25,677 nt of DNA from Lachnospira sp. UBA4285 (GTDB taxonomy: Bacteria > Bacillota > Clostridia > Lachnospirales > Lachnospiraceae). Shown piece after piece: positions 14,638-23,086 of this stretch. The notes under the pieces were generated by a model, which saw only the letters and a program-made list of their open reading frames with translations, was not told the origin of the DNA and ran no database searches. How positions within the stretch are numbered: position 1 is the first letter of the stretch; every line of letters starts with the position of its first letter. Location of the stretch: assembly GCA_002394965.1 (NCBI GenBank), contig DGVL01000076.1, forward strand, positions 7,011 to 32,687. Direction: 5' to 3'. The translations under genes and the position numbers were made by a program.

Positions 14638-14664
14638 TTAGCACTCGCCACTTGACAGTGCTAA
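14638..14664 (+). promoter_or_regulatory. CIRCE operator (HrcA binding site)
   Basis: TTAGCACTC, nine bases, and CAGTGCTAA match the CIRCE consensus TTAGCACTC-N9-GAGTGCTAA at 17 of 18 arm positions. The one change (G to C at 14656) falls on the last two bases of an overlapping TTGACA -35 box. HrcA bound here would block the promoter until heat stress. Confidence 0.9.
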
Positions 14665-14681
14665 TAACAAAGTGATATAAA
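14652..14681 (+). promoter_or_regulatory. hsp20 promoter overlapping CIRCE
   Basis: Consensus TTGACA (14652-14657), an 18-base spacer and TATAAA (14676-14681) with TGA before it (extended -10) lie 46 bases upstream of the Hsp20 start. The -35 box is inside the CIRCE element. Confidence 0.8.
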
Positions 14682-14726
14682 GAACATGTCGAAAGGAAAT
14701 TGACCGATCACAAGGAGGTTTGCGAT

Positions 14727-15158
14727 ATGTATGTACCGGGTTTGTTTGGAAGTGGCCTGATGGACGATCTGTTTGACGGATTTATGCCGACACCGGAGGA
14801 TTACTCCCGGAGCGGAAACCGGCAGATGAAGATGAAATCCGATCTGAGAGAGCTGGCGGATGGATATGAGCTGACGCTTCAGCTTCCGGGTTTTCGCAAA
14901 GAGGACATCAAGGCCGAGCTGAAGAAGGGATATCTGACCGTTTCCGCGACACACCGCGCCGATGAGGATAAGAAGGAGGGCCGGTATGTCTGGAAGGAGA
15001 GCTACAGCGGCGAGTACATCCGCAGCTTCTACGTCGGCGAGGACCTGAAGCAGGATGACATCAAGGCCAGATTTGTCAACGGTGAGGTAGTTATCTGGAT
15101 TCCGAAGAAGGAAGCCAGAAAGCAGGAGGAGCCGGAGACGTTCATCAATATCGACTGA
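14727..15158 (+). CDS. Hsp20/alpha-crystallin small heat-shock protein
   Basis: This ATP-independent chaperone (143 residues) holds unfolding proteins in soluble complexes for refolding by the Hsp70 system. AAGGAGG ends eight bases before the ATG at 14727. The alpha-crystallin domain spans about residues 32-135, with the typical SDLRELADGYELTLQLPGFRKEDIKAELKKGYLTV and the FVNGEVVIWIPKK end that corresponds to the conserved A-x-x-x-n-GVL region. The N-terminus is short (MYVPGLFGSGLMDDLFDGF), as in many Clostridia. It stands alone between a CIRCE-regulated promoter and a strong terminator, so it is a single-gene heat-shock unit. Control of a small heat-shock gene by HrcA is less common than control of groESL or dnaK. 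Confidence 0.95.
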   Translation: MYVPGLFGSGLMDDLFDGFMPTPEDYSRSGNRQMKMKSDLRELADGYELTLQLPGFRKEDIKAELKKGYLTVSATHRADEDKKEGRYVWKESYSGEYIRSFYVGEDLKQDDIKARFVNGEVVIWIPKKEARKQEEPETFINID

Positions 15159-15194
15159 GCAGGCTGCTTCTGTGCAGCGCCGCATAGTCAGGGC

Positions 15195-15227
15195 AAACCG
15201 CGGACGAAATGTCCGCGGTTTATTTTT
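15195..15227 (+). terminator. Rho-independent terminator after hsp20
   Basis: AAACCGCGGAC (15195-15205) and GTCCGCGGTTT (15211-15221) form a perfect 11-bp stem with a GAAAT loop, followed by ATTTTTA. It separates the heat-shock gene from murI. Confidence 0.93.
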
Positions 15228-15284
15228 ATGGTATACTGGTTTCAAATCAGGCAGAACAGGGATCGGAGGGGATTTGCAAGGAAG

Positions 15285-16085
15285 ATGAGAATCGGTGTTT
15301 TCGATTCGGGGCTCGGCGGGATCACGCTGCTCAATCAGGCGATCCGTCAGATGCCGGAGGAGTACTATCTGTTTTATGCGGACACGGATCATGTGCCGTA
15401 CGGAGAAAAGACACGCGAGCAGATCATGCGCTATGTGAGTGATTCGGCGCGCTTCATGGTCGATCAAGGCTGCAAGGCGCTGGTGATCGGCTGCAATACG
15501 GCGACCAGTGTGGGAATCTCCCATCTGCGGAAAGAATGGCCGGATATTCCGATCATCGGGATCGAGCCGGCGGTGAAGCCGGCCATGACCCGTTACCGGA
15601 AAGGCGGCCGGATTCTGGTGTGTGCCACGGCCATCACGATCAACGGCGAGAAGCTGGAGCGGCTGATCGAGCGCCTGAAGGGCACGGAGGTCGTGGACAA
15701 GATCGCGCTGCCGGGGCTTGTGCGCCTGGCGGAGTCCGGACAGTTTGAAAAAGAACCGGTGGAAAGTTACTTGCGGGCGGCTTTTGCCGGCCTGGATCTG
15801 AAGTCCTATGACTGCATTGTCCTGGGCTGCACGCATTTTAATTTTTTCAAGGACAGCTTTCAGGATCTGTTCAAGGGGGTGCCTGTCATCGACGGGAGCC
15901 GCGCGGCCATTCTGCAGCTGAGGCGAAAGCTCGGGGAGGCAGGACTTTTCATAACACCGGAAGAGAAAAAAGCGTACAAAGACGCGCCGCAGGTCGTGTG
16001 GTATGAGTCAGGCCGCGCTGTCACGGATGCGTCGGAGCTTGCGCGCATTGAGAAGCTTCGGAATCGCTGGCTGCAGCTGAACTGA
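15285..16085 (+). CDS. murI: Glutamate racemase
   Basis: MurI converts L-glutamate to D-glutamate for peptidoglycan. The 266-residue product starts MRIGVFDSGLGG (Asp7 and Ser8 of the active site). It has the two catalytic cysteines in GCNTATS (Cys70) and GCTHF (Cys182, with His184), and the YADTDHVPYGEK and IGIEPAVKPA family stretches. The ATG at 15285 begins exactly at the conserved N-terminus; the in-frame GTG- or ATG-initiated extension upstream is not conserved in look. GGAGGGG is 15 bases away and AAGGAAG abuts the ATG, so the ribosome site is not ideal. A TATACT box at 15232-15237 may be its -10. It is followed by the GH27 gene after 59 bases. Confidence 0.95.
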   Translation: MRIGVFDSGLGGITLLNQAIRQMPEEYYLFYADTDHVPYGEKTREQIMRYVSDSARFMVDQGCKALVIGCNTATSVGISHLRKEWPDIPIIGIEPAVKPAMTRYRKGGRILVCATAITINGEKLERLIERLKGTEVVDKIALPGLVRLAESGQFEKEPVESYLRAAFAGLDLKSYDCIVLGCTHFNFFKDSFQDLFKGVPVIDGSRAAILQLRRKLGEAGLFITPEEKKAYKDAPQVVWYESGRAVTDASELARIEKLRNRWLQLN

Positions 16086-16144
16086 CAGCGCCGGATATGC
16101 GGCAGGCGCAGGATGGACCGCACGCGGAAGAGAGGAGAATGAGT

Positions 16145-17440
16145 ATGCACTTGCCAAAAGATGACGCGGCGCTTACGCCCCCGATGGGGTGGAACAGCTG
16201 GGACTGCTTCGCGGCCGGCGTGACCGAGGAACAGCTTCTGGCCAATGCGGCCGGACTTGCCCGGCTGAAGGCTTTCGGCTGGGAATATGTGGTCTGCGAC
16301 ATCCAGTGGTCCGAGCCGCTTGCCGCCAGTCAGAGAGACGAGGGCGTTGTATACCGGAAGTTCGCGCCGCTCACTCTGGATGCCTGGGGAAGGCAGATCC
16401 CGGCAGTCAATCGATTCCCCTCATCAGAAGGCGGAAGAGGCCTTCGGCCGATTGCCGACAGGATCCACGCCCTGGGGCTGAAATTCGGCATCCACATCAT
16501 GCGGGGAATTCCGAGGCAGGCGGTGCATGGCAGGCTTCCGGTGCTGGGAACGAATGCGACAGCTGCGGACGCAGCCCGTCCGGACTCGATCTGCAGCTGG
16601 AACGGGGATATGTACGGCGTTGATCCGGCGTCCCCTGCCGGACAGGCGTATTACGACTCGATCTTCCGCCTGTATGCGGACTGGGGCGTGGATTTTGTAA
16701 AGGTGGATGACATCTGCCATGAGCACCTGTACGCCGATGATCCGTACGGCGCGGCGGAGGTGGAGATGATCCGCCGGGCGATCGACAGGTCGGGGAGACC
16801 CATGTGCCTGTCCCTCTCGCCGGGGCCTGCTATCATCAGCAAGGCGTGGCATATGGAACACTATGCCAACATGTGGCGGATTACCGACGATTTCTGGGAC
16901 GATTGGAAGCTTCTTCTGGATATGTTTGATCGCTGCGAGCTGTGGCAGGGTCACGGAAAGGAAGGGCGATGGCCTGACTGCGACATGCTGCCGCTCGGGG
17001 CCATCGGAAGCGGCTTCGGACAGTCAAGACAGACGCGTTTCACCCGCGCGGAACAGCGAACGCTGATGACGCTCTGGTGTATCTTCCGCTCGCCGCTCAT
17101 CATGGGCGGCGACCTGACGCAGCTGGACGAGTGGACCCGGTCTCTTCTGACGAAAAAAAAGATCCTTGCGGCGCAGCAGACCGGACGGGAGCCGGAGCAG
17201 ATCACGCGGGATGAGAGGCATGCTGTCTGGACGAGTCTGGCGCAGGACGGCGGACGGTATCTGGCGCTTTTCAACCTCACGGACGGGCCGCAGACAGTGT
17301 CGGCGTCTCTTTCGGACATGGAGTTTTCCGTGAAGAGTGCGCAGGATCTGTGGGGCGATACGCCCTCCGTCCTTTCAGAGGGCCGCATTCAGGCAGTACT
17401 CCCGGCTCACGGTGCGGGGATGTATCTTCTGGAAAGGTGA
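16145..17440 (+). CDS. GH27 family glycoside hydrolase (alpha-galactosidase-like), intracellular
   Basis: The 431-residue enzyme begins near the family motif TPPMGWNSWDCFA (11-23). The catalytic nucleophile is in GVDFVKVDD (Asp188) and the acid/base in WRITDDFW (Asp248). CDIQWSEP, HIMRGIPRQAVHG and SWNGDMYGVD mark a Firmicutes GH27 subgroup. GAGGAG lies seven bases before the ATG at 16145; the ATG at 16139 is too close to it. No signal peptide is present, so it acts on imported oligosaccharides. C-terminal residues from about 340 form the beta-sandwich domain. The alpha-galactosidase label is by family; alpha-N-acetylgalactosaminidase or beta-L-arabinopyranosidase activity cannot be excluded. 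No transporter or sugar regulator is adjacent. Confidence 0.9.
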   Translation: MHLPKDDAALTPPMGWNSWDCFAAGVTEEQLLANAAGLARLKAFGWEYVVCDIQWSEPLAASQRDEGVVYRKFAPLTLDAWGRQIPAVNRFPSSEGGRGLRPIADRIHALGLKFGIHIMRGIPRQAVHGRLPVLGTNATAADAARPDSICSWNGDMYGVDPASPAGQAYYDSIFRLYADWGVDFVKVDDICHEHLYADDPYGAAEVEMIRRAIDRSGRPMCLSLSPGPAIISKAWHMEHYANMWRITDDFWDDWKLLLDMFDRCELWQGHGKEGRWPDCDMLPLGAIGSGFGQSRQTRFTRAEQRTLMTLWCIFRSPLIMGGDLTQLDEWTRSLLTKKKILAAQQTGREPEQITRDERHAVWTSLAQDGGRYLALFNLTDGPQTVSASLSDMEFSVKSAQDLWGDTPSVLSEGRIQAVLPAHGAGMYLLER

Positions 17441-17478
17441 GAATCCCGCGCCGGATACAGAAACAACAGGAAGAGAAG

Positions 17479-18627
17479 ATGAAAGAGGAGAATCTTGAGA
17501 AAATCACCGGGCTGCGGCATGATCTGCACCGTCTGGCGGAGCTTTCGATGCACGAGTCGCTGACGAAGCGCAGACTCATGCAGTTTATCCGGGAGAACAC
17601 AGACTTCACGGTCCAGGACTGCGGTCTGTGGTTCTGGTGCCGGAAAGACCCGGAGGAAGAGACCGGGGAGGCGCCTGTTGCGTTCCGGGCGGATATGGAC
17701 GCACTGCCGATCGATGAGCAGCTGGACATACCGTATGCGTCGGCCACCCCCGGTGTAAGCCATAAGTGCGGGCACGACGGCCACAGTGCGGTGCTGGCAG
17801 GGCTTGCACTGGAGCTGACCGGTGTTAAGCTGCGGCGCCCTGTGGTGCTTATCTTTCAGCACGCGGAGGAGATCGGAGCGGGCGGAAAGGTCTGTGCCCA
17901 GCTGATTTCCGATCTGCAGATCGGAGCGATCTACGCGTTCCACAATCTGAGCGGCTATCCAGAAGGGACGGTAATTCTGCGCAAGGGGCTGACGCAGCCG
18001 GCGTCAAAGGGGCTCACGGTGCATTTTGCCGGGGCACAGAGTCACGCCAGCTATCCGGAACAGGGGAAAAATCCGGCGTGGGCTGTGGCCGATCTGATCG
18101 CGGATATCCGGGAACTGCTGGTGATGCCGCACCGCAGGATGACGCTTGCCACCATCGTCGGCGTGAAGGTCGGCACCGGGGATTTCGGTGTCTCGGCGGG
18201 CGAGGGCAGCATCCGGATGACGCTGCGCTCGGAAAGCGAATCCGAGATGAACGGGCTGGAGCGGGAGATCCGCTCCCGGGCAAGGCAGCTCGGAAACCGG
18301 GACGGCCTGGACGTGAGCTTCACATCGGTGGATGAATTCCCGGAGACAAGGAATGATGACACAGCATTGGCGCTTGTCGCCGGATGCGCCGGGCATCTGG
18401 GACTTCCGGTCATATACATGAAGGAGATCTGGCGGGCGTCAGAGGACTTCGGGTGGTATCTGAAGCGCTGCCCGGGCGCGATCTTTTATCTGGGCAACGG
18501 GGTCGGCTATCCGCCGCTTCACACAGGCGCATATGATTTTAATGACAGGATTCTGCCGACGGCTGTCGGCATGATGAAGGAGATTGCCGGGGAGAGCGGC
18601 TGCCTGGCAGGGAGTGTGTATGGATGA
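17479..18627 (+). CDS. M20 family amidohydrolase/peptidase
   Basis: This 382-residue metallohydrolase belongs to the M20D branch (aminoacylase/IAA-amino acid hydrolase-like), which removes acyl groups from N-acylated amino acids. Metal-binding motifs are HKCGHDGHSAVLAGLA (Cys97, His99) and QHAEEIGAGG (His128, catalytic Glu130-131), with FHN further on and a late HTGAYDFND that supplies the last metal His. The dimerisation (lid) domain lies at about 180-290. AGGA ends seven bases before the ATG at 17479. The gene overlaps the CPBP protease start by eight bases, so both are probably translated from one message. The exact substrate is unknown; N-acetyl-diaminopimelate deacetylase is another member of this branch. 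Confidence 0.9.
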   Translation: MKEENLEKITGLRHDLHRLAELSMHESLTKRRLMQFIRENTDFTVQDCGLWFWCRKDPEEETGEAPVAFRADMDALPIDEQLDIPYASATPGVSHKCGHDGHSAVLAGLALELTGVKLRRPVVLIFQHAEEIGAGGKVCAQLISDLQIGAIYAFHNLSGYPEGTVILRKGLTQPASKGLTVHFAGAQSHASYPEQGKNPAWAVADLIADIRELLVMPHRRMTLATIVGVKVGTGDFGVSAGEGSIRMTLRSESESEMNGLEREIRSRARQLGNRDGLDVSFTSVDEFPETRNDDTALALVAGCAGHLGLPVIYMKEIWRASEDFGWYLKRCPGAIFYLGNGVGYPPLHTGAYDFNDRILPTAVGMMKEIAGESGCLAGSVYG

Positions 18628-19624
18628 CATGAACTGGAAACCGCTGAATGCCAGACAGTCTTACAACCGCATGGGGCTGGCGCTCTTCGCGATGGGCGCA
18701 CTGTCCGTCGCTGTGCAGCTGCTGCTCTCTCTGCTCGTTCAGAGGCTGGAGGCTGTGTATCCGCAGATCGCATCCGGCAGCTGGGTGCGGTATATCCTGA
18801 GCTTTGTGCCGCTGTACCTGGTCGGGATGCCGTGTGCGTACCGGCTGATGAAACCGGTCGTGATCTCCAGGCCGGACAGTGAAAAAATGCTGCCGGGGGA
18901 CTTCATCATCAGTCTCCTGATGTGTTTTCCTCTGATGTATCTGGGGAGCATCATCGGGAATCTCCTCTCGGCGCTCTTCACGGGCGGCCGGTCGGTGAAT
19001 CCGCTGAATGAATTCGCATATGATCTGAGCCCGGTGACAGTTCTGGTCATGGTGATAATCGGACCGGTACTCGAGGAATTCTTCTTCCGGCGCCAGATCA
19101 TCGACCGCTGCGGGCGCTTTGGCGAGAAGCAGGTCATTCTGTTTTCAGCCCTTGCATTCGGACTGTTTCACATGAACCTGTACCAGTTCTTCTATGCGTT
19201 TCTGCTGGGGCTGGTTCTCGGGTACGTGTACACCCGCAGCCGCCGCCTGCGCTATACCATCGCCATCCACATGATCATCAATTTTGTAGGCGGGATTGTC
19301 CCGCAGCTGCTTTTATCGTCCATTGACGAACGCACACTTGCGCTGCTGGAGCATTTCACCGGCAGTCCGGAGCAGATGGCAATTCTGATGCGCAGTCTTC
19401 CGGCTCTTGTGGCGTATGGTACATTTGCCGTCGTGATGCTGGTGCTCACGATCATCGGGATTGTGTACCTGTTCACCAAGGCGCCCAGGTTCCGGCTGAA
19501 CCCGGCGCCGGCGCAGATCGCGAAGGGGCAGGCGGCAAGGACGATCTACGGAGCCCGCTGGGTGATCCTGTTCATTCTCTTCTGCGCCGTTATGACTGTC
19601 GTTTCTCTGGTAACATCAATGTAA
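18620..19624 (+). CDS. CPBP family intramembrane metalloprotease
   Basis: The 334-residue polytopic protein has about seven to eight membrane helices. The CPBP (Abi/Rce1-like) active site is LEEFFFRRQI (Glu152-Glu153), GLFHMN (His184) and IHMIINF (His217, Asn221). The start at 18620 has AGGGAG five bases before it and overlaps the end of the M20 gene by eight bases; the 12-residue in-frame extension is not supported. These proteases cleave substrates inside the membrane and have been linked to bacteriocin immunity and protein maturation in Gram-positives. Here there is no bacteriocin gene adjacent, so the substrate is open. Confidence 0.9.
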   Translation: MDDMNWKPLNARQSYNRMGLALFAMGALSVAVQLLLSLLVQRLEAVYPQIASGSWVRYILSFVPLYLVGMPCAYRLMKPVVISRPDSEKMLPGDFIISLLMCFPLMYLGSIIGNLLSALFTGGRSVNPLNEFAYDLSPVTVLVMVIIGPVLEEFFFRRQIIDRCGRFGEKQVILFSALAFGLFHMNLYQFFYAFLLGLVLGYVYTRSRRLRYTIAIHMIINFVGGIVPQLLLSSIDERTLALLEHFTGSPEQMAILMRSLPALVAYGTFAVVMLVLTIIGIVYLFTKAPRFRLNPAPAQIAKGQAARTIYGARWVILFILFCAVMTVVSLVTSM

Positions 19625-19644
19625 AAGAAAGGAATTCCTGGCAG

Positions 19645-20580
19645 ATGAAGACAAAAGTGTATATCGACGGACAGAGCGGCACAACCGGTCTGCAGATCTA
19701 CGAGCGCATCGGGGCAAGAGATGACCTGGAACTGATGCGCATTGACGAGGACAAGCGGCACGACCTGACGGAGCGCAAAAAATATATCAACGCGGCGGAC
19801 ATCGTTTTTCTGTGTCTGCCCGATGACGGCGCGAGGGAGGCAGTCAGCCTGATTGACTCGGATCATGTGCGTGTGATCGACGCGTCGACGGCTCACAGAA
19901 CCGCAGACGGCTGGGTATACGGCTTTCCGGAGCTCTCCCGCACGCAGCGGGAGGACATCGCCGGCGCGCGCTTTGTCGCCAATCCGGGATGTCACGCGAC
20001 CGGCCTCATCAGCACGGCGGCGCCGCTGGTGCGTATGGGAATTCTGCCGGCCGACTATCCGCTCGCATGCTTTTCGCTGACGGGCTTCACGGGCGGCGGA
20101 AAGAAGATGATCGCGCAGTATGCGGAGAGCGGCCGGCCGGAGGCGCTTGACGCACCCGGTATCTACGGGCTGAACCAGAGGCACAAGCACCTTCCGGAGA
20201 TGCAGAAGTACACGGGACTTGCGCACCGGCCTGTATTCCTGCCGGTTGTGGATGACTTTGCGCAGGGCATGGCATCGACCATCCAGCTTCAGACCCGGCT
20301 GCTTGCCGGGCACCCGGGGGCCAGAGAAGTGCGGGAACGCCTGGCGGAGTATTACGCGGGGGAGACATTCGTCAGGGTGGCTCCCTTTACGGACAAGCCG
20401 GGGACGCTGTATGCGAACGCCCTGGCCGGGACCAACTTCCTGGAGATCCATGTGTGCGGAGATGAGACGAATGTCACAGTGACGGCACTTTTTGACAATC
20501 TGGGCAAGGGTGCTTCCGGCGCGGCGGTTCAGAACATGAATATCATGCTGGGACTGCCGGAGGAGACAGGACTTGTCTGA
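19645..20580 (+). CDS. argC: N-acetyl-gamma-glutamyl-phosphate reductase, short (type 2) form
   Basis: ArgC reduces N-acetylglutamyl-5-phosphate with NADPH in arginine synthesis. At 311 residues it belongs to the short type-2 family, about 40 residues less than the common form. It has the N-terminal dinucleotide site DGQSGTTGLQIYE (8-20), the STAHR and GFPEL stretches, and catalytic Cys116 in NPGCHATG. AAAGGA lies about 12 bases before the ATG. It is not next to argJBDF here, so either the arginine genes are scattered or this gene is isolated. The start codon follows the CPBP stop by 20 bases. Confidence 0.95.
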   Translation: MKTKVYIDGQSGTTGLQIYERIGARDDLELMRIDEDKRHDLTERKKYINAADIVFLCLPDDGAREAVSLIDSDHVRVIDASTAHRTADGWVYGFPELSRTQREDIAGARFVANPGCHATGLISTAAPLVRMGILPADYPLACFSLTGFTGGGKKMIAQYAESGRPEALDAPGIYGLNQRHKHLPEMQKYTGLAHRPVFLPVVDDFAQGMASTIQLQTRLLAGHPGAREVRERLAEYYAGETFVRVAPFTDKPGTLYANALAGTNFLEIHVCGDETNVTVTALFDNLGKGASGAAVQNMNIMLGLPEETGLV

Positions 20581-20646
20581 TGGCATCGCCGGGAGGATGG
20601 CGGGAGGTATCTGTCCTGCACCTGGCGCGCGGAAAGGAGCATTCGG

Positions 20647-20754
20647 ATGTTTCACTGGCTTAGCGGCGTTCTCGGGAATATAGCTGCCTTCGGCGTGATC
20701 GCAGCTCTGATCATCGCGGCCGCCGAGATGATTCATTATCATCTGAGCAGATGA
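20647..20754 (+). CDS. 35-aa single-span membrane peptide
   Basis: AAAGGAG ends seven bases before the ATG, a consensus ribosome site. The product starts MFHWLSG and has a hydrophobic helix of about residues 8-27 rich in Ala and Ile, followed by a short His- and Arg-containing end (HYHLSR). It lies between argC and the SDR gene, and the SDR ribosome site begins six bases after its stop. A coded peptide is likely; its role is unknown. It may modulate a membrane protein or be a leader that couples the SDR gene to translation. Confidence 0.6.
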   Translation: MFHWLSGVLGNIAAFGVIAALIIAAAEMIHYHLSR

Positions 20755-20769
20755 TGAAAGGGGGATTGT

Positions 20770-21552
20770 ATGCGTATTGCGCTGATCACCGGCGCATCAT
20801 CCGGTCTCGGCCGGACCATGGCCGGGGAGATTGTGAGGACGGAACGGAATATCGACGGGTTCTGGCTCATCGCGAGGCGGGAGGACCGTCTTGCCAGGAC
20901 GGCTGAGAGTCTGCCCTGGCCGTGCCATATTCTGCCGCTGGATCTCACGGATCCGGCCGCGTTTCCGAAACTCAGAGAAGAGCTGACGCAGTCCGGCGTT
21001 GAGGTCGGGATCCTCATCAACTGCGCGGGTTTCGGCAGGATCGGGAATTATGAAAAGGTCAGCATGGAAGAGAGCAACCGCATGATCGATCTGAACTGCA
21101 AGGCGGCTGTGGACGTCACGATGACCTGTCTGCCGTTCATGAAGGCGGGGGACAGGATCCTTCAGATCTGTTCCACGGCGGCGTTTCAGCCCTTCCAGCA
21201 TCTGAACGTCTACGCGGCGAGCAAGTCATTTCTGTACAGCTATTCGAGGGCACTGCGCATGGAGCTCCTTCCCCGCGGCATTGTCGTCACGGCAGTCTGT
21301 CCGTACTGGATGAAGGACACGGAATTCATCGCAGGGGCTGAGTCCGGATACGGGCCCGGGGAGCGCCCGGCCATTCGCAACTTCGCGCTTTCTGTGCGCT
21401 CCGACAAGGTTGCATCCCGCGCGCTGCGCGACAGCCGCCTCGGCCTTGCGGTGAGCACACCGGGTCTGGTGTGCACCATTCACCGTGCGTTTTCAAAACT
21501 TCTTCCCAAGAGTGTCCTGCTGTACATCTGGGAACTGATAAGGGGGGTATAA
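20770..21552 (+). CDS. Short-chain dehydrogenase/reductase (SDR)
   Basis: This 260-residue NAD(P)-dependent oxidoreductase has the classical SDR order: TGASSGLG at 7-14 for cofactor binding, LDLT at 57-60, NCAGFG at 84-89, a catalytic Ser at 135 (CSTAAF), and YAASK (Tyr148, Lys152). An Arg pair after the second strand (ARRED) suggests NADP preference. AAGGGGG lies before the ATG. It is followed after four bases by malQ, so the two are probably co-translated. The substrate cannot be told from sequence. Confidence 0.9.
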   Translation: MRIALITGASSGLGRTMAGEIVRTERNIDGFWLIARREDRLARTAESLPWPCHILPLDLTDPAAFPKLREELTQSGVEVGILINCAGFGRIGNYEKVSMEESNRMIDLNCKAAVDVTMTCLPFMKAGDRILQICSTAAFQPFQHLNVYAASKSFLYSYSRALRMELLPRGIVVTAVCPYWMKDTEFIAGAESGYGPGERPAIRNFALSVRSDKVASRALRDSRLGLAVSTPGLVCTIHRAFSKLLPKSVLLYIWELIRGV

Positions 21553-21556
21553 AACT

Positions 21557-23086
21557 ATGCGTTCAGGCGGAATTCTCATGCCGCTTTTCAGCCTGCCGGG
21601 AAAGTACGGAATCGGCTGCCTCTCGGAGGAAGCGTACCGCTTTGCGGATTTCCTGAAGGAGTCTGGTGTTTCGTACTGGCAGATGCTGCCTCTTGGTCCG
21701 ACATCGTTCGGCGACTCGCCGTATCAGTCGTATTCGACATTTGCCGGGAATCCTTACTTTATTGACCTTGAGGAACTCATCCGGCTCGGTCTGCTCACAG
21801 AGAAGCTCTGCGATGCGGCGGGGCTCGGACCTGATCCGGAGACGGTCGATTACGCAGGTCTGAAGAAAAACAAGACCGAGCTGCTCAGGAAAGCCTATGA
21901 AAATGTGTGCAGGGACAGAACCCTCCTTTCGCAGGTGGATGCCTGGGCGAAGACGCAGGCGCACTGGCTTCCGGATTACTGCCTGTTCATGGCACTAAAA
22001 GAGGAAAATGGCGGACGCAGCTTTCAGGAGTGGCCGGATGACCTGCGAATGCGAGATCCTGAGGCGATGACGAAAGCCGAGAAGCGTCTGGCCTGGCAGA
22101 CCGGCTTTTACACATGGACACAGTATGAGTTTGACCGCCAGTGGAAGGCGCTGCGCCGGTACTGCCGCAAGCTCGGAATCAGGCTTATCGGCGATGTGCC
22201 AATCTATGTGGCGGCGGATTCGGCCGACGTGTGGGGGCGTCCGGAGCTGTTTCAGCTTGATGCGAAGAATCTTCCGACCCGTGTCGCCGGCTGTCCGCCG
22301 GATGCCTTCGCCGCCGGGGGCCAGCTCTGGGGCAATCCGCTGTACGACTGGGAAGAGCACGAGAGACAGCATTTTTCGTGGTGGATGAGCCGGATGCGGC
22401 GCCTCGCGGATCTTGTTGATGTGGTCCGGATCGACCATTTCCGCGGCTTCGCGTCATACTACTCGATCCCGGCCGGCGCGAAGGACGCCCGCGTGGGCCA
22501 CTGGGTGAAGGGACCGGGCAACCGGATCTTCAAGGTCATGAAAGAGGAACTGCCGCAGCTCTCCGTCATCGCCGAGGATCTCGGATTCATCACGAAGAGC
22601 GTGAAGGATCTGGTGAGGCGCACGGGATTCCCGAACATGAAGGTCCTTCAGTTTGCCTTTGATCCGGATGACGAGTACGGTGAGTCGATGTATCTTCCGC
22701 ACAACTACGGAACCAACTGTGTGGCGTACACGGGAACGCATGACAACGATACGACGATGGGGTGGCTGTCTTCCCTTGACGAAAGGACGCTTGAGCGCGT
22801 GCGCCGGTATCTGAACGCCGGGGAGGAAGAGTCGTTCAGACAGCTCACGGCTCGTCTGCGCGACGCGGCGCTGCTGTCCGTGGCAGATCTGTGCGTGATC
22901 CCGATGCAGGACTGGCTGATGCTTGGCAGTGAAGCACGGATCAACACGCCGAGCACGCTCGGCGGTAACTGGGAGTGGCGCATGAAAGAGGGCGAGGCCG
23001 GGAGCGCCCTGGCGCGGGAGATCCGCGTGCGGATGGCTGAAAGCGGGCGCGTGCCGCTTGAATGGCGGAAAGGAAACGAAGATTGA
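21557..23086 (+). CDS. malQ: 4-alpha-glucanotransferase (amylomaltase, GH77)
   Basis: MalQ moves maltosyl units between glucans in maltodextrin and glycogen metabolism. The 509-residue enzyme opens with SGGILMPLFSLPGKYGIG, where most members start. It has the nucleophile in VRIDHFRGF (Asp293), the acid/base in IAEDLG (Glu340), and the transition-state Asp in GTHDNDTT (about 396), aligned almost residue for residue with bacterial amylomaltases. GGGGGT lies just before the ATG. The downstream methyltransferase gene overlaps its 3' end by 25 bases. No other maltose genes are adjacent. Confidence 0.96.
   Translation: MRSGGILMPLFSLPGKYGIGCLSEEAYRFADFLKESGVSYWQMLPLGPTSFGDSPYQSYSTFAGNPYFIDLEELIRLGLLTEKLCDAAGLGPDPETVDYAGLKKNKTELLRKAYENVCRDRTLLSQVDAWAKTQAHWLPDYCLFMALKEENGGRSFQEWPDDLRMRDPEAMTKAEKRLAWQTGFYTWTQYEFDRQWKALRRYCRKLGIRLIGDVPIYVAADSADVWGRPELFQLDAKNLPTRVAGCPPDAFAAGGQLWGNPLYDWEEHERQHFSWWMSRMRRLADLVDVVRIDHFRGFASYYSIPAGAKDARVGHWVKGPGNRIFKVMKEELPQLSVIAEDLGFITKSVKDLVRRTGFPNMKVLQFAFDPDDEYGESMYLPHNYGTNCVAYTGTHDNDTTMGWLSSLDERTLERVRRYLNAGEEESFRQLTARLRDAALLSVADLCVIPMQDWLMLGSEARINTPSTLGGNWEWRMKEGEAGSALAREIRVRMAESGRVPLEWRKGNED

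Noticed and set aside
12904..14640. CRISPR array or tRNA in the AT-rich island
   Set aside because: The repeats found are a single inverted pair and gene duplicates, without regular spacers; no cloverleaf-like sequence was seen.
14661..15836. 391-codon minus-strand open frame across hsp20 and murI
   Set aside because: It crosses two genes, a terminator and a CIRCE element, and its composition (rich in Arg, His, Leu) is typical of shadow frames.
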